Part shown: positions 6,416 through 14,870 of the stretch, in pieces | Layout: every line of letters starts with the position of its first letter | Numbering within the stretch: position 1 is the first letter of the stretch | The notes under the pieces: generated by a model | Told to the model about the DNA's origin: nothing | Database searches by the model: none | What the model saw: only the letters and a program-made list of their open reading frames with translations | Assembly: GCA_030432015.1 (NCBI GenBank) | Contig: JAUIHJ010000094.1 | Coordinates: forward strand, 1-14,948 | Origin: a bacterium | Lineage (GTDB): Bacteria; Planctomycetota; Planctomycetia; Pirellulales; Pirellulaceae | Length of the DNA: 14,948 nucleotides | Direction of reading: 5' to 3' | Position numbers and translations under genes: made by a program

Positions 6416-8098
6416 TTAAGGCGACCGTTTATCTTCCTCCCAGAGGAGGCCACCCCAGCCAGGCACGAACCGGTGGTCGCAGCGTTGGCAACGAAGACGG
6501 CGATCCAGATAGTCCGGAGAAATCGAGTTGACCGCACGACAGCCGGGGCAGGTGACACTGATCTTCACGTCGCGGTCTTCCAACTGTTGCCACGCATCGT
6601 TCGGCAGGTCATCGAATTGGATGTCGTCGGCCTGGAGTGTGGTTAAGAGTTCCTTGGTGAGCGGCGCCACCCCGGCCACCCGGTTTGCCAATCGCCGGAC
6701 AGCATTCTCGAACGTATTTCGCACCAGGCGACCATTGCCGAAATGATCATCCCGATGTTCGTACAGCCAGGCAAAGGCAAACAGCAAGCGAACCTTCGTG
6801 GCTGTGGGAAGTTGATAGTGATTCTGTACGCATAGTTCGCCAAAAATCCGTCCCAGGTTCTCTGGCGAATAATCCTCGAACGTAAGCTTTGTGTTGAATC
6901 GCGACGACAGCCCTGGGTTGGTGCGGAGCAAGGTTTCCATTTCATTCGGGTAGCCGGCCAGGATAACAACCAGTCGTGCCCGATCATCTTCCATCCGTTT
7001 GAGCAGGGCTTGCACCGCTTCGCGGCCATAGGGGTCGTCACCGGTTTCCGCGACCAGGCTATACGCTTCGTCGATGAACAGGACGCCATCGAGGGCTTCA
7101 TCGATTTTCTTGTTGGTGCGAGGTCCCGTCTGTCCGGCGTACTCGGCGACCAGTCCCGAGCGGTCCGTCTCCACCAAGTGCCCTTTGTTCAGAATGCCCA
7201 TGGCGCCGTAGATCTGTCCCACGATTCGTGCGACCGTCGTTTTTCCGGTTCCCGGATTGCCTCCAAACACCAGATGCAGGCTGAGGTCGGTTTGCGGCAG
7301 CCCGGCCGCTACGCGTTGTTGCTGTAAGTTGAGGAAGTTGGTCAGCGTTCGAATCTCGTGTTTGACCTGCTCTAAGCCAATCAGCGTTTCCAATCGCGCC
7401 AAGGCCTCGGCGAGCCGCTCTTCGCTCGACTTTTCGTCCACGTCGAGTGCGATCTCGCTCTTGATGTCGTATTGCTGACGTAACTGCTCGGTCTCCGCCT
7501 GCATCACCTGCGCGGCCTGGCCGGTGTCGATGGGCGGCAAGCGAGGTTCGACCTTGCGTGCCGTTGGCCCCCTGCGGCCGGCACCACTGAGATGCAGGTC
7601 CAGCTCTTGCTGGATGGCGTTCAGGCGGCGCTCTTCCACATGATTGATGGCGCCATCTGCCTTGGCGACCAGGTTGGCAATGCGAAACACCAGCGTCTGC
7701 AAGTCGCTGATCCGCTCGCGGAGCGGTGGCATCTGATGGAACGGCCGCACCAGGGCATGCCACTTCAACGTCTGGGCTTCTCGAAACACATGCTGTGCCG
7801 CTTCGCGCAATTTGCCTCCGGGTACGCCGCCCGGCCAGATATGATCGAAGAGCACCCGCCCCAGTCGCTTCTCTTGCTTACTCCATCGCTGGTCGGCTTC
7901 AACCACCGAGACATAGGTCTTGATTAACAACCCTTTGTGCAGGTCGTCCATAAGGGGCAGGAAATCCTGCGGAGCATTGGGCAAGCTACTCGCATGTTGT
8001 TCGATGCAAAGCCGCGCGCACGACAGGTACAACTCCCGGCAGTCTTGCAGCGACGCACGGAATTGGTCAAGCAGCACGTCAAAATCGGCGTCGGTCAT
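6416..8098 (-). CDS. CbxX/CfxQ-type AAA+ ATPase with TerB-like N-terminus and C-terminal zinc ribbon
   Basis: A 560-residue soluble protein in three parts. Residues 1-175 are helical, with two stretches resembling tellurite-resistance TerB domains: VVEADQRWSKQEKRLGRVLF (65-84) and NLVAKADGAINHVEERRLNAI (142-162). Residues 235-475 are an AAA+ module of the CbxX/CfxQ (SpoVK) kind: Walker A GNPGTGKT (280-287), Walker B VLFIDEAYSL (339-348), the LAGYPNEME strand (380-388), arginine-finger region GLSSRF (396-401) and a sensor-2 stretch GNGRLVRNTFENA (454-466). The C-terminus has Cys517, Cys520, Cys537 and Cys540 arranged as a zinc ribbon (CPGC, CQRC). Some CbxX relatives remodel Rubisco, but none is encoded nearby, so the client is unknown. 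All motifs for ATP hydrolysis are present. No clear Shine-Dalgarno precedes the ATG. The gene stands alone between two gaps of about 280 bp. Confidence 0.86.
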   Translation of the reverse strand: MTDADFDVLLDQFRASLQDCRELYLSCARLCIEQHASSLPNAPQDFLPLMDDLHKGLLIKTYVSVVEADQRWSKQEKRLGRVLFDHIWPGGVPGGKLREAAQHVFREAQTLKWHALVRPFHQMPPLRERISDLQTLVFRIANLVAKADGAINHVEERRLNAIQQELDLHLSGAGRRGPTARKVEPRLPPIDTGQAAQVMQAETEQLRQQYDIKSEIALDVDEKSSEERLAEALARLETLIGLEQVKHEIRTLTNFLNLQQQRVAAGLPQTDLSLHLVFGGNPGTGKTTVARIVGQIYGAMGILNKGHLVETDRSGLVAEYAGQTGPRTNKKIDEALDGVLFIDEAYSLVAETGDDPYGREAVQALLKRMEDDRARLVVILAGYPNEMETLLRTNPGLSSRFNTKLTFEDYSPENLGRIFGELCVQNHYQLPTATKVRLLFAFAWLYEHRDDHFGNGRLVRNTFENAVRRLANRVAGVAPLTKELLTTLQADDIQFDDLPNDAWQQLEDRDVKISVTCPGCRAVNSISPDYLDRRLRCQRCDHRFVPGWGGLLWEEDKRSP

Positions 8099-8373
8099 GC
8101 GGGGTCGTTTGGGGAGATCAGTTGAACGGACGAGGCCTCACGCACGATGGTTCCGGGGGCGGTTCGAGATCTACGTGTTGCCTGCAACTTGGGGGATGGC
8201 ACGTCACCGTGCCGCGCTTTCGGCCTCCGTTGAAATCTGCACGGTTGCCCTTCGGCGTTTACCACGAGCAACTTCGGGATGTCGTCCGCAGAAACGGTTG
8301 CCAGACCGTCGAGCGTCGCGTCCGCCGTCTGGCAACGGCAGCCACATCGAGTAACGAGCCTCTACATCGTCCC
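8099..8373. other. Intergenic region between deacetylase and AAA+ gene
   Basis: These 275 bp hold no supported gene. They contain the inverted repeat at 8297-8336 and presumably the promoter of the AAA+ gene, though I cannot pick out -35 and -10 boxes with any confidence. Confidence 0.5.
8297..8336 (-). terminator. Probable terminator after the deacetylase gene
   Basis: GTTGCCAGAC (8297-8306) and GTCTGGCAAC (8327-8336) are a perfect 10-bp inverted repeat around a 20-base loop. On the minus strand it lies 37 bases after the deacetylase stop and is followed by CGTTTCTG, only weakly T-rich. Position fits the end of the ABC-deacetylase transcript; the large loop and poor T-run make the call uncertain. 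Confidence 0.45.
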
Positions 8374-9141
8374 CTAGTTTGCCATCATCACGTGGTCCTG
8401 CAAAGCCTCACGCAGCGGATCATCGTCTGGATCGCAGAATCCCAGGTGCAAATGCCGCCTCCAACCCTCGGCAAATTCAAAAATACCGGACATCCGTCCA
8501 CATTCCGCGTCGAGGTCACGTAGTGTCTGCAAATAGGAATCGTGGCCTTGGCTTTCATCCAGCCACTGCTTCTGCGACACGTGTCGCGCCAGCATCGCCA
8601 CTTTGTCTTCGACGACGTTGGTGACGTTCACGTACATATCGGGGTGGATGCGATTTCGCAGCGGATCGTGATGAGAATAGGGCTGGGCGTGATAGACCGT
8701 CACCTTGTTGTCGATCGGTGGGCAGGGTGGCTCCACCACGAAGTTCGGCATGCCGCGGGAAAACGCCGCGGTAACGGCGAGTCGGCAGGTGTTCATGTGA
8801 TCTTCCATGTAGTCCGCCGGCGCGTGCGTCAAGAGGATATCCGGCTTTACCTGTCGAATGGTCGAAGCGAGTCGGGCCAGTGTCGCGCGATCGTAGAAAA
8901 TCGCCATGTCGTCGCAGATGCTTTCGTGAAACGTCGCGCCGATCGACGCCGCGGCGGACTCCGCTTCCGATCGCCGCATCCGAGCGATCGTGGCGGCGTC
9001 ATATTGCGATGTACCGCAGCATCCATTGGCCAGGTTCATATAGTGGATGTCGCAACCGGCGGCCTTGAGCAGGATGAGCGTGCCGGACATGAACAGCTCA
9101 ATATCATCCGGGTGGGCAGCGATCGCGATGGCAGTGGTCAT
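8374..9141 (-). CDS. PIG-L family (LmbE-like) de-N-acetylase
   Basis: A 255-residue zinc-dependent hydrolase of the PIG-L/LmbE family, which removes acetyl groups from N-acetylglucosamine-type sugars and related amides. The diagnostic AHPDD motif is at residues 9-13 (zinc ligands His10 and Asp13, with Asp12 as likely base), and the third ligand His115 is in DYMEDHMNTC. The Rossmann-like start TAIAIAAHPDDIELFMSGTL and the NGCCGT strand are also typical. There is no signal peptide, so it should be cytoplasmic. The substrate is not shown; the BshB enzyme of bacillithiol synthesis is one known relative, without special support here. It starts 8 bp after the stop of the ABC permease, with a GAGGAG 13 bases before the ATG, so it is probably co-transcribed with the exporter. 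Confidence 0.9.
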   Translation of the reverse strand: MTTAIAIAAHPDDIELFMSGTLILLKAAGCDIHYMNLANGCCGTSQYDAATIARMRRSEAESAAASIGATFHESICDDMAIFYDRATLARLASTIRQVKPDILLTHAPADYMEDHMNTCRLAVTAAFSRGMPNFVVEPPCPPIDNKVTVYHAQPYSHHDPLRNRIHPDMYVNVTNVVEDKVAMLARHVSQKQWLDESQGHDSYLQTLRDLDAECGRMSGIFEFAEGWRRHLHLGFCDPDDDPLREALQDHVMMAN

Positions 9142-9149
9142 GATCGTAA

Positions 9150-12100
9150 TTAGTCTCCTCGCAACGCGGTCAACACAGGTGTTCGTAAGGCAGCTCGCAC
9201 GGATGCCAGACCGGAAACCACGCCGACGACCATTACGATACTCAGCATGACGGCCAAGTCGCGCAGCAAACTGGGGGGCACGGCGGCGGTTCCCGTCAGT
9301 CGATGCGGGAGGACCGCAACCAACGCCGCCAGGACGCCCGTCGCCAAACCAGCCAGCAGCAAGGCCACGTTTTCGATCAACACCATCCAGGCCAGCGAAC
9401 GGCGTGTGAACCCGGTCGCCCGGAGGAGCGCCAGTTCGCCACGCCGCTCGATCACGCTCCGCAATTGGATCGCGGCCAGGCCGAAGGTGCCGAGTAACAG
9501 ACCGAGCGCTCCGAGGCTTTGAAACGTGCTCAGGTAAGTGTTCTGAACCGCCAAGAGCTGTTCCAAAACCTTGGCCGCAGGGACGGCGTCAAAGCCCTGG
9601 TCACCCAGCCGGTCTTCCAGGACGCTCGTCACAGCATCCTGCTTGCCTGCGGGAGACTGGATCAGGAAATACCGGTACCCGCTGATCTCAGGAAAGATTC
9701 GCTCAAAATCCGTTTCACCAATCAGCAGACTGCCTTGGAGGACGCTGTTCTCCAGCAGTCCGACGACGCGAAAGCGGATCTCCGCGTCGTCATAGGTCGC
9801 GCGATACACGCTGCCCACGGTCAGGGGCGGTTTGAGGCTGTACATGGCGGTGTTCATGTCAATCATGACCGGAATCTCGCCGTCCGCCGCTGTGGCGCGC
9901 AGCAATCGCCAGGGGTTGGCACGCTCCGCCGCACTCTTGGCCGACGTCCCTGTCCAGGCAAACGGAGTCACCTGCGGATCGTCGAAGCGGTCAATCAGCG
10001 CGTCGGTTATTCCGACCACGCGAGGCTGCGACGGCTGATACAGGTTGTTGCAGCTGGCATCGTCGCCTGGTCGCAAGCGAAGTCCGTAAATACTGCCGCC
10101 GGCAAGTGTGTCGGCCCCGTCGGCGAGCAGGTCGAGACGTTCGGCAGGATCGTTCAGGTTCTGGTAGATCGGCAGCGCGCTTTCACCAACGAGATCGAAG
10201 CCGCCGACACCGGTGGCCGACGGTGCCACGCGAAACGAGCTCATCGCGACAATCAGGAAACTGGCGGTTGCCATCAGGCCAATCGTGGTCGCGCTGCGGC
10301 TGGGGTTCCGTGCCGCGTTCCGCAACGCCAGCCGTGCCAATGCCAGCCGACCGGTTAAGACAGCTTGGCTCGCCCGACCGCCACAGCGCAAACGCGACCA
10401 GATCATGACCAGGAGTCCGGTCAGCAACGCTGCCCCGCCACCGACGAATGCTCCTGCCTGCGCCATTCCGGCGAGTTGCGTTGCCAGGACCAACAGAGCG
10501 ACGGCGCTACCAACCAGTGCCCATGCCACCGACGGGAGCCAGCGCCCCGATCGATACACGTACGACCCGGCGTCGCTGGCCTGACCGGCGAGCAATCTGC
10601 GAACTGCAATCCGGCGTGTTTGCCGTATGCTCCACCAGATCGTGACAGCAGAGATCGCAACCCCCAGGAGATAGCCGATCGCCAGGCTGCGGCCGGTAAG
10701 ATAGAAGTCCAGGAAGGGGGTGGTGATCGCACCGACCCACCACGTCCGCAAACCAGCCAGCATGAGCCAGGCGTAACCGACTCCGGCGACGACTCCCAGG
10801 ACCGCACCCGCAGACGCGACGATCGTGCCTTCGGCGACCAGCATCTGACTGGCTCGCGGCCGTCGAAATCCGGCGGCCAGCAACAGGCCAATTTCGGTCG
10901 CCCGCTGTTCGATGCCCAGTCGAAAAAGCAGCGCCACCAACAAGAGCGCCGCCGCAATGATGAAGAAGCTTAGGCTGAGGAACAACGCGTCGAACGGCGT
11001 CGTGCCGCTGGAGGCCGCCAGCTGCCTTTGTTTCACAGGAAGGAATGTGAAGCCCAAGGTGTCATCGCCGGCGGCGACCGTCGCCAGAAATTTTTGCTTC
11101 AGGCTTGTTTCACTGAGCCCTTCCTGAAATGGAATCCTCATCGATGTCACGTCGCCGAACCGACTTTCCCATAGCCGCCGTCCCGCGGCGAACGAAATGA
11201 ACGCCTTGGGGGTCGTGCGGTGGTTCTTCCAGTAGTCATCGTCCTTGGTGCGGACTCGGTCGTAATCGAAAGGGAAGGGCGGGTCCCAGTTGGCAATGGA
11301 GTCCTGATCCGTGACGCCTTCAACCGTTGGCGTCAGGTGGGGGTCGTTGGCCAGCGTCGGGGCCTTGGTGTAAATCGCGGCGCGGCGTCGATTGAAAGGA
11401 CGGTCCGGTTCGGTCAGCGGCGTAATCGCTTTGAGCGTGAACTCGGCCGATTCCTCTCGGGCGTTACCATGCGTCGTTTCGGGTTCGAAGTAGGTGACGC
11501 GAATCGTGTCCCCGACCTTGGCGTTCCGGTCCTCCGCTGCCCAGCGGTTGAGGACGATCTCGTTGTCCTTGAGCGGCCCGATTGGTTCGCCCGTGACGGA
11601 CTGCAGCCGGAAGTTGGCGCCGAGGTCGATCGCTGTGACGGTCGAGTACGCAATTTCGCCTTCAGTGCCGGGCCGTGTGATTGAGTTCGCCAGGTACGTG
11701 AAGAGCGGTTGGCCGCCGAATTCCGCAAAGGCTTCCTCCGCCACTTCGGCGGTGGCAGGCGAGAGGATCATCCGGTCCGACGAAACGGAATAGTAGTCGA
11801 AGATGGTCGATGTTGGCGCCGCATTGGAGTCGGTGTCAACACCATCGCCCTCTGCGCTAAACGCCTGCGTGATCTGAGTCAGGGTCAGCCCGTAGTCTTC
11901 AAAGGTCGGGCGAAAGGCAGCGGCGAGCGATTCGCTGGCTGCAGCGGCTTGCGGGCTCCGCACATCCATGTCGTCTCGAAGCGATACCAGGGCGGCGTTC
12001 ACCTGTCCTTCCTGGTCGAGTGCATTCTGCAGCGTCGCGAGCGACACATAGACGTTGATGGGGAGTTTTTGGCTGGGACGAAGGCTGAACCGCCCGAGAC

Positions 12101-12683
12101 CGCGGGTCGGCACGATGTCGATAATCTTCAGTCCCGCGATGCTCCGCACGCGGTCGTTCTTATTCGCCAGGGGGCTGTCAGCGGGAACCTGGTTGGGCTT
12201 GGGCAAGCGGACGGTGACTTCGTCACCGATGGTTGCCCCCCATGCCTCGGCCAGGGTCGAATTGATGACGATTTCGTCCTGGCCCGGCATCCGCTGCGGC
12301 CGGACTCCGACCGTGTCCAAGTCCCAGAATTCGGCGTCGCAGCCGACCACCAGGCTATCGGCCGCACGGCCACCAGCGGTGCCTTCGACGGTGCCGAGCG
12401 GAAACAGGATGACCGGAACCGCGGCATCGTAGGCCGCTTGCACCTTGGCATCGGTGAGCAATTCGTCAACCGCCTCACGACGAAAGAAGCGGTCGGTCAC
12501 CAGCACTTCGTCGATCGCGCCCAGGCGGTCCAGCGTTAAATGGCGTAAGCTGCCTCGTACTGAATCGCCGACCAGCAATGCGCCGGTCAAAACTGCGGTC
12601 GCCGCCGCCACACCCAACGCCACGGCGACGTGGATCCGCCAGTGGTGTGCCAGGCTTCGATGGATCAGCCGCCAGCCGTTCAT
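9150..12683 (-). CDS. FtsX/MacB-type ABC transporter permease, large ten-helix form
   Basis: A 1177-residue inner-membrane permease of the FtsX superfamily. By eye it has ten membrane segments: one at 17-38, three at 566-588, 619-643 and 666-684, two at 717-738 and 744-761, one at 798-817, and three at 1053-1075, 1104-1126 and 1142-1162. This is the duplicated FtsX layout, one helix plus three, twice, joined by a two-helix linker. Two large extracytoplasmic domains lie at about 40-560 and 818-1050. Cytoplasmic loops after the first helix of each triplet carry the family-like QRATEIGLLLAAGFRR (593-608) and RRGELALLRATGFTRR (1080-1095), where the ATPase docks. Its ATG overlaps the ATPase stop by 4 bases, with AAGGA 6 bases upstream. 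Members move lipids, lipoproteins or peptides by mechanotransmission; the cargo here is unknown. Confidence 0.9.
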   Translation of the reverse strand: MNGWRLIHRSLAHHWRIHVAVALGVAAATAVLTGALLVGDSVRGSLRHLTLDRLGAIDEVLVTDRFFRREAVDELLTDAKVQAAYDAAVPVILFPLGTVEGTAGGRAADSLVVGCDAEFWDLDTVGVRPQRMPGQDEIVINSTLAEAWGATIGDEVTVRLPKPNQVPADSPLANKNDRVRSIAGLKIIDIVPTRGLGRFSLRPSQKLPINVYVSLATLQNALDQEGQVNAALVSLRDDMDVRSPQAAAASESLAAAFRPTFEDYGLTLTQITQAFSAEGDGVDTDSNAAPTSTIFDYYSVSSDRMILSPATAEVAEEAFAEFGGQPLFTYLANSITRPGTEGEIAYSTVTAIDLGANFRLQSVTGEPIGPLKDNEIVLNRWAAEDRNAKVGDTIRVTYFEPETTHGNAREESAEFTLKAITPLTEPDRPFNRRRAAIYTKAPTLANDPHLTPTVEGVTDQDSIANWDPPFPFDYDRVRTKDDDYWKNHRTTPKAFISFAAGRRLWESRFGDVTSMRIPFQEGLSETSLKQKFLATVAAGDDTLGFTFLPVKQRQLAASSGTTPFDALFLSLSFFIIAAALLLVALLFRLGIEQRATEIGLLLAAGFRRPRASQMLVAEGTIVASAGAVLGVVAGVGYAWLMLAGLRTWWVGAITTPFLDFYLTGRSLAIGYLLGVAISAVTIWWSIRQTRRIAVRRLLAGQASDAGSYVYRSGRWLPSVAWALVGSAVALLVLATQLAGMAQAGAFVGGGAALLTGLLVMIWSRLRCGGRASQAVLTGRLALARLALRNAARNPSRSATTIGLMATASFLIVAMSSFRVAPSATGVGGFDLVGESALPIYQNLNDPAERLDLLADGADTLAGGSIYGLRLRPGDDASCNNLYQPSQPRVVGITDALIDRFDDPQVTPFAWTGTSAKSAAERANPWRLLRATAADGEIPVMIDMNTAMYSLKPPLTVGSVYRATYDDAEIRFRVVGLLENSVLQGSLLIGETDFERIFPEISGYRYFLIQSPAGKQDAVTSVLEDRLGDQGFDAVPAAKVLEQLLAVQNTYLSTFQSLGALGLLLGTFGLAAIQLRSVIERRGELALLRATGFTRRSLAWMVLIENVALLLAGLATGVLAALVAVLPHRLTGTAAVPPSLLRDLAVMLSIVMVVGVVSGLASVRAALRTPVLTALRGD

Positions 12684-13357
12684 GTGACGTCCTTTAACTG
12701 CCCGTCATCCAGTTCCAGCCGGCGGCTCATCAAGTTGGCCAATTCGAGGCTGTGCGTGACAACGATCAAGAGCGTGTTTTCCTGGTGCTGTAATTCCAGG
12801 AGCAACTTGCCAATCGCGTGTGCATTCGTTCGGTCCAGGCTGCCGGTTGGCTCGTCTGCCAAGAGCATGGTCGGGTTTTGAATCAGAGCTCGCGCGACGG
12901 CAACCCGCTGCCGTTCACCTCCCGACAGCTCCGCGGGGCGATGATCCAGACGGTCCGACAGTCCGACACGTTCGATCAGGTCCTGGGCGCGTGCCGTTGC
13001 GTTCGAAGATGAACTGCCGGTTGCAATCGTTGGTACCAGGACGTTTTCCAGCACCGACAATTGTGGCAGTAAGTGGTGTTCTTGAAAGACGAAACCAATG
13101 TTCTCGTTGCGAAACGCGGCGAGTTGCCGCTCATTCAACTGAAACGGGCCGTGGCCCTTCACTTTGACGGAACCGGACGAAGGCGTGTCGAGGGTCCCGA
13201 TGATGTGCAGCAGCGTGCTCTTGCCGGATCCACTGGGGCCGAGAATCGCGACATTGTCACCCACCGAGAGCTCGACGGAAATGTCACGCAGGACCACCAG
13301 CGGCTCGTCTCGCGTGGCAAATTCTTTCGAGACGTTGGAAACTTGAAGGTCCGTCAT
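12680..13357 (-). CDS. ABC transporter ATPase (LolD/MacB-type)
   Basis: A 225-residue nucleotide-binding subunit that drives the FtsX-type permease encoded immediately downstream. All ATPase motifs are intact: Walker A GPSGSGKST (40-48), Q-loop in FVFQEHHLLP (89-98), signature LSGGERQRVAVARAL (144-158), Walker B MLLADEPTGSLD (164-175) and the switch His202 in VVTHS. The sequence around the Q-loop and signature is that of the LolD/MacB branch. The start is taken at the ATG at 13357, because the AGGA at 13365-13368 (minus strand) is 7 bases before it but only 1 base before the alternative in-frame ATG at 13363; the longer form would add two residues. The stop overlaps the permease ATG (ATGA), so the two are made together. 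Confidence 0.93.
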   Translation of the reverse strand: MTDLQVSNVSKEFATRDEPLVVLRDISVELSVGDNVAILGPSGSGKSTLLHIIGTLDTPSSGSVKVKGHGPFQLNERQLAAFRNENIGFVFQEHHLLPQLSVLENVLVPTIATGSSSSNATARAQDLIERVGLSDRLDHRPAELSGGERQRVAVARALIQNPTMLLADEPTGSLDRTNAHAIGKLLLELQHQENTLLIVVTHSLELANLMSRRLELDDGQLKDVT

Positions 13358-13393
13358 TCCCATGTCCTAGATGTTCGTGCCTGACATTCCCAA

Positions 13394-13406
13394 GTGACCG
13401 TGTCAC
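13394..13406. repeat. Small hairpin between repeat protein and ATPase genes
   Basis: GTGAC (13394-13398) and GTCAC (13402-13406) form a 5-bp stem with loop CGT, in the short gap after the prenyltransferase-like stop. No T-run follows. It may be an operator or chance. Confidence 0.2.
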
Positions 13407-13412
13407 CACATG

Positions 13413-14351
13413 CTATGCATTGGACGCGTGGCTACCCAGGAGGGCCAGACAGCCGAGCCCGTAGAAGGAATACTCCACGTCGGCAGCTGCGTCCCAAAGT
13501 GCTCCGTGAAAACCACCTTCGGCCAATTCCAGTGATTTGGCGAAACGCAGGGCTGCTGCCAGGTCGATCTCGTCTGCTCCGCCCAGGTCTATCAGGGTAA
13601 GCGTTCCCGTGAAGGTGCTCAACAGGTCGGCGATTGGGATTCGCGTGTTCGCGCGGAGTCCCCCCTCGTCGGTTTGCATTTCAAACAGAAAATCGATGGT
13701 GCTCTCGCGCGTTTCATCATCCAGCGCGTCCAGGGTCCGTAACGCGCCGATCGCGGCGGCGGTTGGATTGGTCCCTGCCCGTTTGCTGGCTCGAATCTCG
13801 CGGAAACCGCCACCTTCGGCCCGCTGGGACATGATAAAATCTGTCAACCGATCGGGAGCCGGAAGCGGGCGTTCGATCAACTGCAGGCACAGTAACACCA
13901 GGAAGGTGTGGTAGGTGCTGCTCGCCATGCCTTCAGGCCCCTTGGCGTATCCTCCATCGTCGCGTCGCAGTTCGGCCATGGCGTTGGCGACGGCGTCGCG
14001 CCATGAATCGGGCGCGTCGGCAAAGAGGTCAATGCCGGCTGCGGAGTCCAGGAGCGCGGCCCCGTAAATCAGTGACAGGAAGTCCACGATCGATTCGCGC
14101 CCGGTCAGCCGGCCACGGAGGAATGCCGCAGACCGTTCCGCCGTGTCGCCGTGCAGTTCGCCCAGCACGGCCAGGCTTCGAAGTGCGAATCCCGTGTAAT
14201 ACAGATCGCTGCCCCCTTCGCGGCCCGCAAATCCGCCGTCATCGCGCTGGGCGGCAAGGACGTAGGCCGCATGACGCTGCCGGACAACTTCCGGCAATTC
14301 GGCAACCGCGATGGCCAGCCGAATCGTGAGATCTTCGAGGTATGTGGGCAT
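13413..14351 (-). CDS. Prenyltransferase-beta/squalene cyclase-like alpha-alpha repeat protein
   Basis: A 312-residue protein of the terpenoid cyclase/protein prenyltransferase (alpha-alpha toroid) fold. Five repeats carry the typical Q-x-x-x-GG-F turn: QRDDGGF (35-41), RRDDGGY (129-135), QRAEGGGF (176-183), QTDEGGL (226-232) and LAEGGF (276-281), each followed by a helix pair such as LYYTGFALRSLAVLG. No signal peptide is seen. Comparing by eye with Rab geranylgeranyltransferase beta, the zinc ligands Asp-Cys-His seem to be Asp242, Leu244 and Tyr294, so the catalytic metal site is probably lost. The cyclase DXDD motif is also absent. It may bind a lipid or protein rather than catalyse. No Shine-Dalgarno precedes the ATG. 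It lies 55 bp upstream of the ABC ATPase and 99 bp downstream of the thioesterase. Confidence 0.82.
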   Translation of the reverse strand: MPTYLEDLTIRLAIAVAELPEVVRQRHAAYVLAAQRDDGGFAGREGGSDLYYTGFALRSLAVLGELHGDTAERSAAFLRGRLTGRESIVDFLSLIYGAALLDSAAGIDLFADAPDSWRDAVANAMAELRRDDGGYAKGPEGMASSTYHTFLVLLCLQLIERPLPAPDRLTDFIMSQRAEGGGFREIRASKRAGTNPTAAAIGALRTLDALDDETRESTIDFLFEMQTDEGGLRANTRIPIADLLSTFTGTLTLIDLGGADEIDLAAALRFAKSLELAEGGFHGALWDAAADVEYSFYGLGCLALLGSHASNA

Positions 14352-14450
14352 GCGGTAGGCGGTGAGGTTGACGGATGATGCAGTTTGACCAGTGCGGCAG
14401 TGGTCTCGCGGTTCAATCGAGGCCGCACACTCCTCGGCACGTCACCGCGG

Positions 14451-14870
14451 TTAGTCGGCGAAGGGCAGGAGGCGGTTGCGAATCGATGGGGGGATTTCGA
14501 CCGGCCGCGGTGGGTGATCGTGCGCGATACGACAGCAGACGGTCGTCACTTGCCCGGTGGCCACCTTGGTGCCGTCGAGCGTGAAATCGAAAGCGTAGGT
14601 TGCACTGGTTCGCCCCAGCTTCACGATCGAGACTGTGATATCGAGTACATCTTCAAAGCGGGTTGGTGCAAAATAATCACACTTCGCCGCCACGCGAGGC
14701 CAACTAAGAGTGCCTTCGTCGTCCTTGAGCACAACGCTCAATCCGACCTCGCGCAGGAGCGCATGTTCCGCCTGTTCCATGTACTGAAAAAAGTTGGAAA
14801 AATGCAAGATGCCAGCCGCATCGGTCTCGCAGAATTCGACGCGCCGCTGAGTCGTGAAAGTGGATCCCAT
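14451..14870 (-). CDS. YbgC-like acyl-CoA thioesterase (hotdog fold)
   Basis: A 139-residue single-domain hotdog protein of the 4-hydroxybenzoyl-CoA thioesterase/YbgC group, which hydrolyses acyl-CoA esters in the cytoplasm. The active-site block is VEFCETDAAGILHFSNFFQYME (11-32), with the catalytic Asp17 and the conserved His23 region; the core continues with CDYFAPTRFEDVLDITVSI (64-82) and the final strand GQVTTVCCRIAH. The start is taken at the ATG at 14870, just before the family homology. An in-frame ATG at 14930 would add 20 residues of no recognisable sequence; a GGGGAG lies 13 bases before the chosen start, longer than usual, so the true start is open. Substrate chain length cannot be told. 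It heads the run of minus-strand genes in the window. Confidence 0.86.
   Translation of the reverse strand: MGSTFTTQRRVEFCETDAAGILHFSNFFQYMEQAEHALLREVGLSVVLKDDEGTLSWPRVAAKCDYFAPTRFEDVLDITVSIVKLGRTSATYAFDFTLDGTKVATGQVTTVCCRIAHDHPPRPVEIPPSIRNRLLPFAD

Noticed and set aside
6185..6646. Plus-strand frame running through the 6.1-6.4 kb gap into the AAA+ gene
   Set aside because: Half of it is antisense to the AAA+ zinc ribbon and the rest is Arg/Pro/Gly-rich without motif; no good ribosome binding site.
8122..8523. Plus-strand frame filling the gap after the deacetylase
   Set aside because: It overlaps the deacetylase end antisense, has no recognisable domain, and crosses the inverted repeat.
9519..10358. 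Long open frame on the plus strand opposite the permease (also 11709-12539 and 8542-9153)
   Set aside because: These lie wholly opposite well-supported genes, have Arg/Gln/Gly-rich composition typical of antisense GC-rich frames, and show no family motif.
14395..14440. tRNA-like GGTTCAATC stretch
   Set aside because: Flanking bases do not form a T-arm stem and no acceptor or anticodon arm can be drawn.
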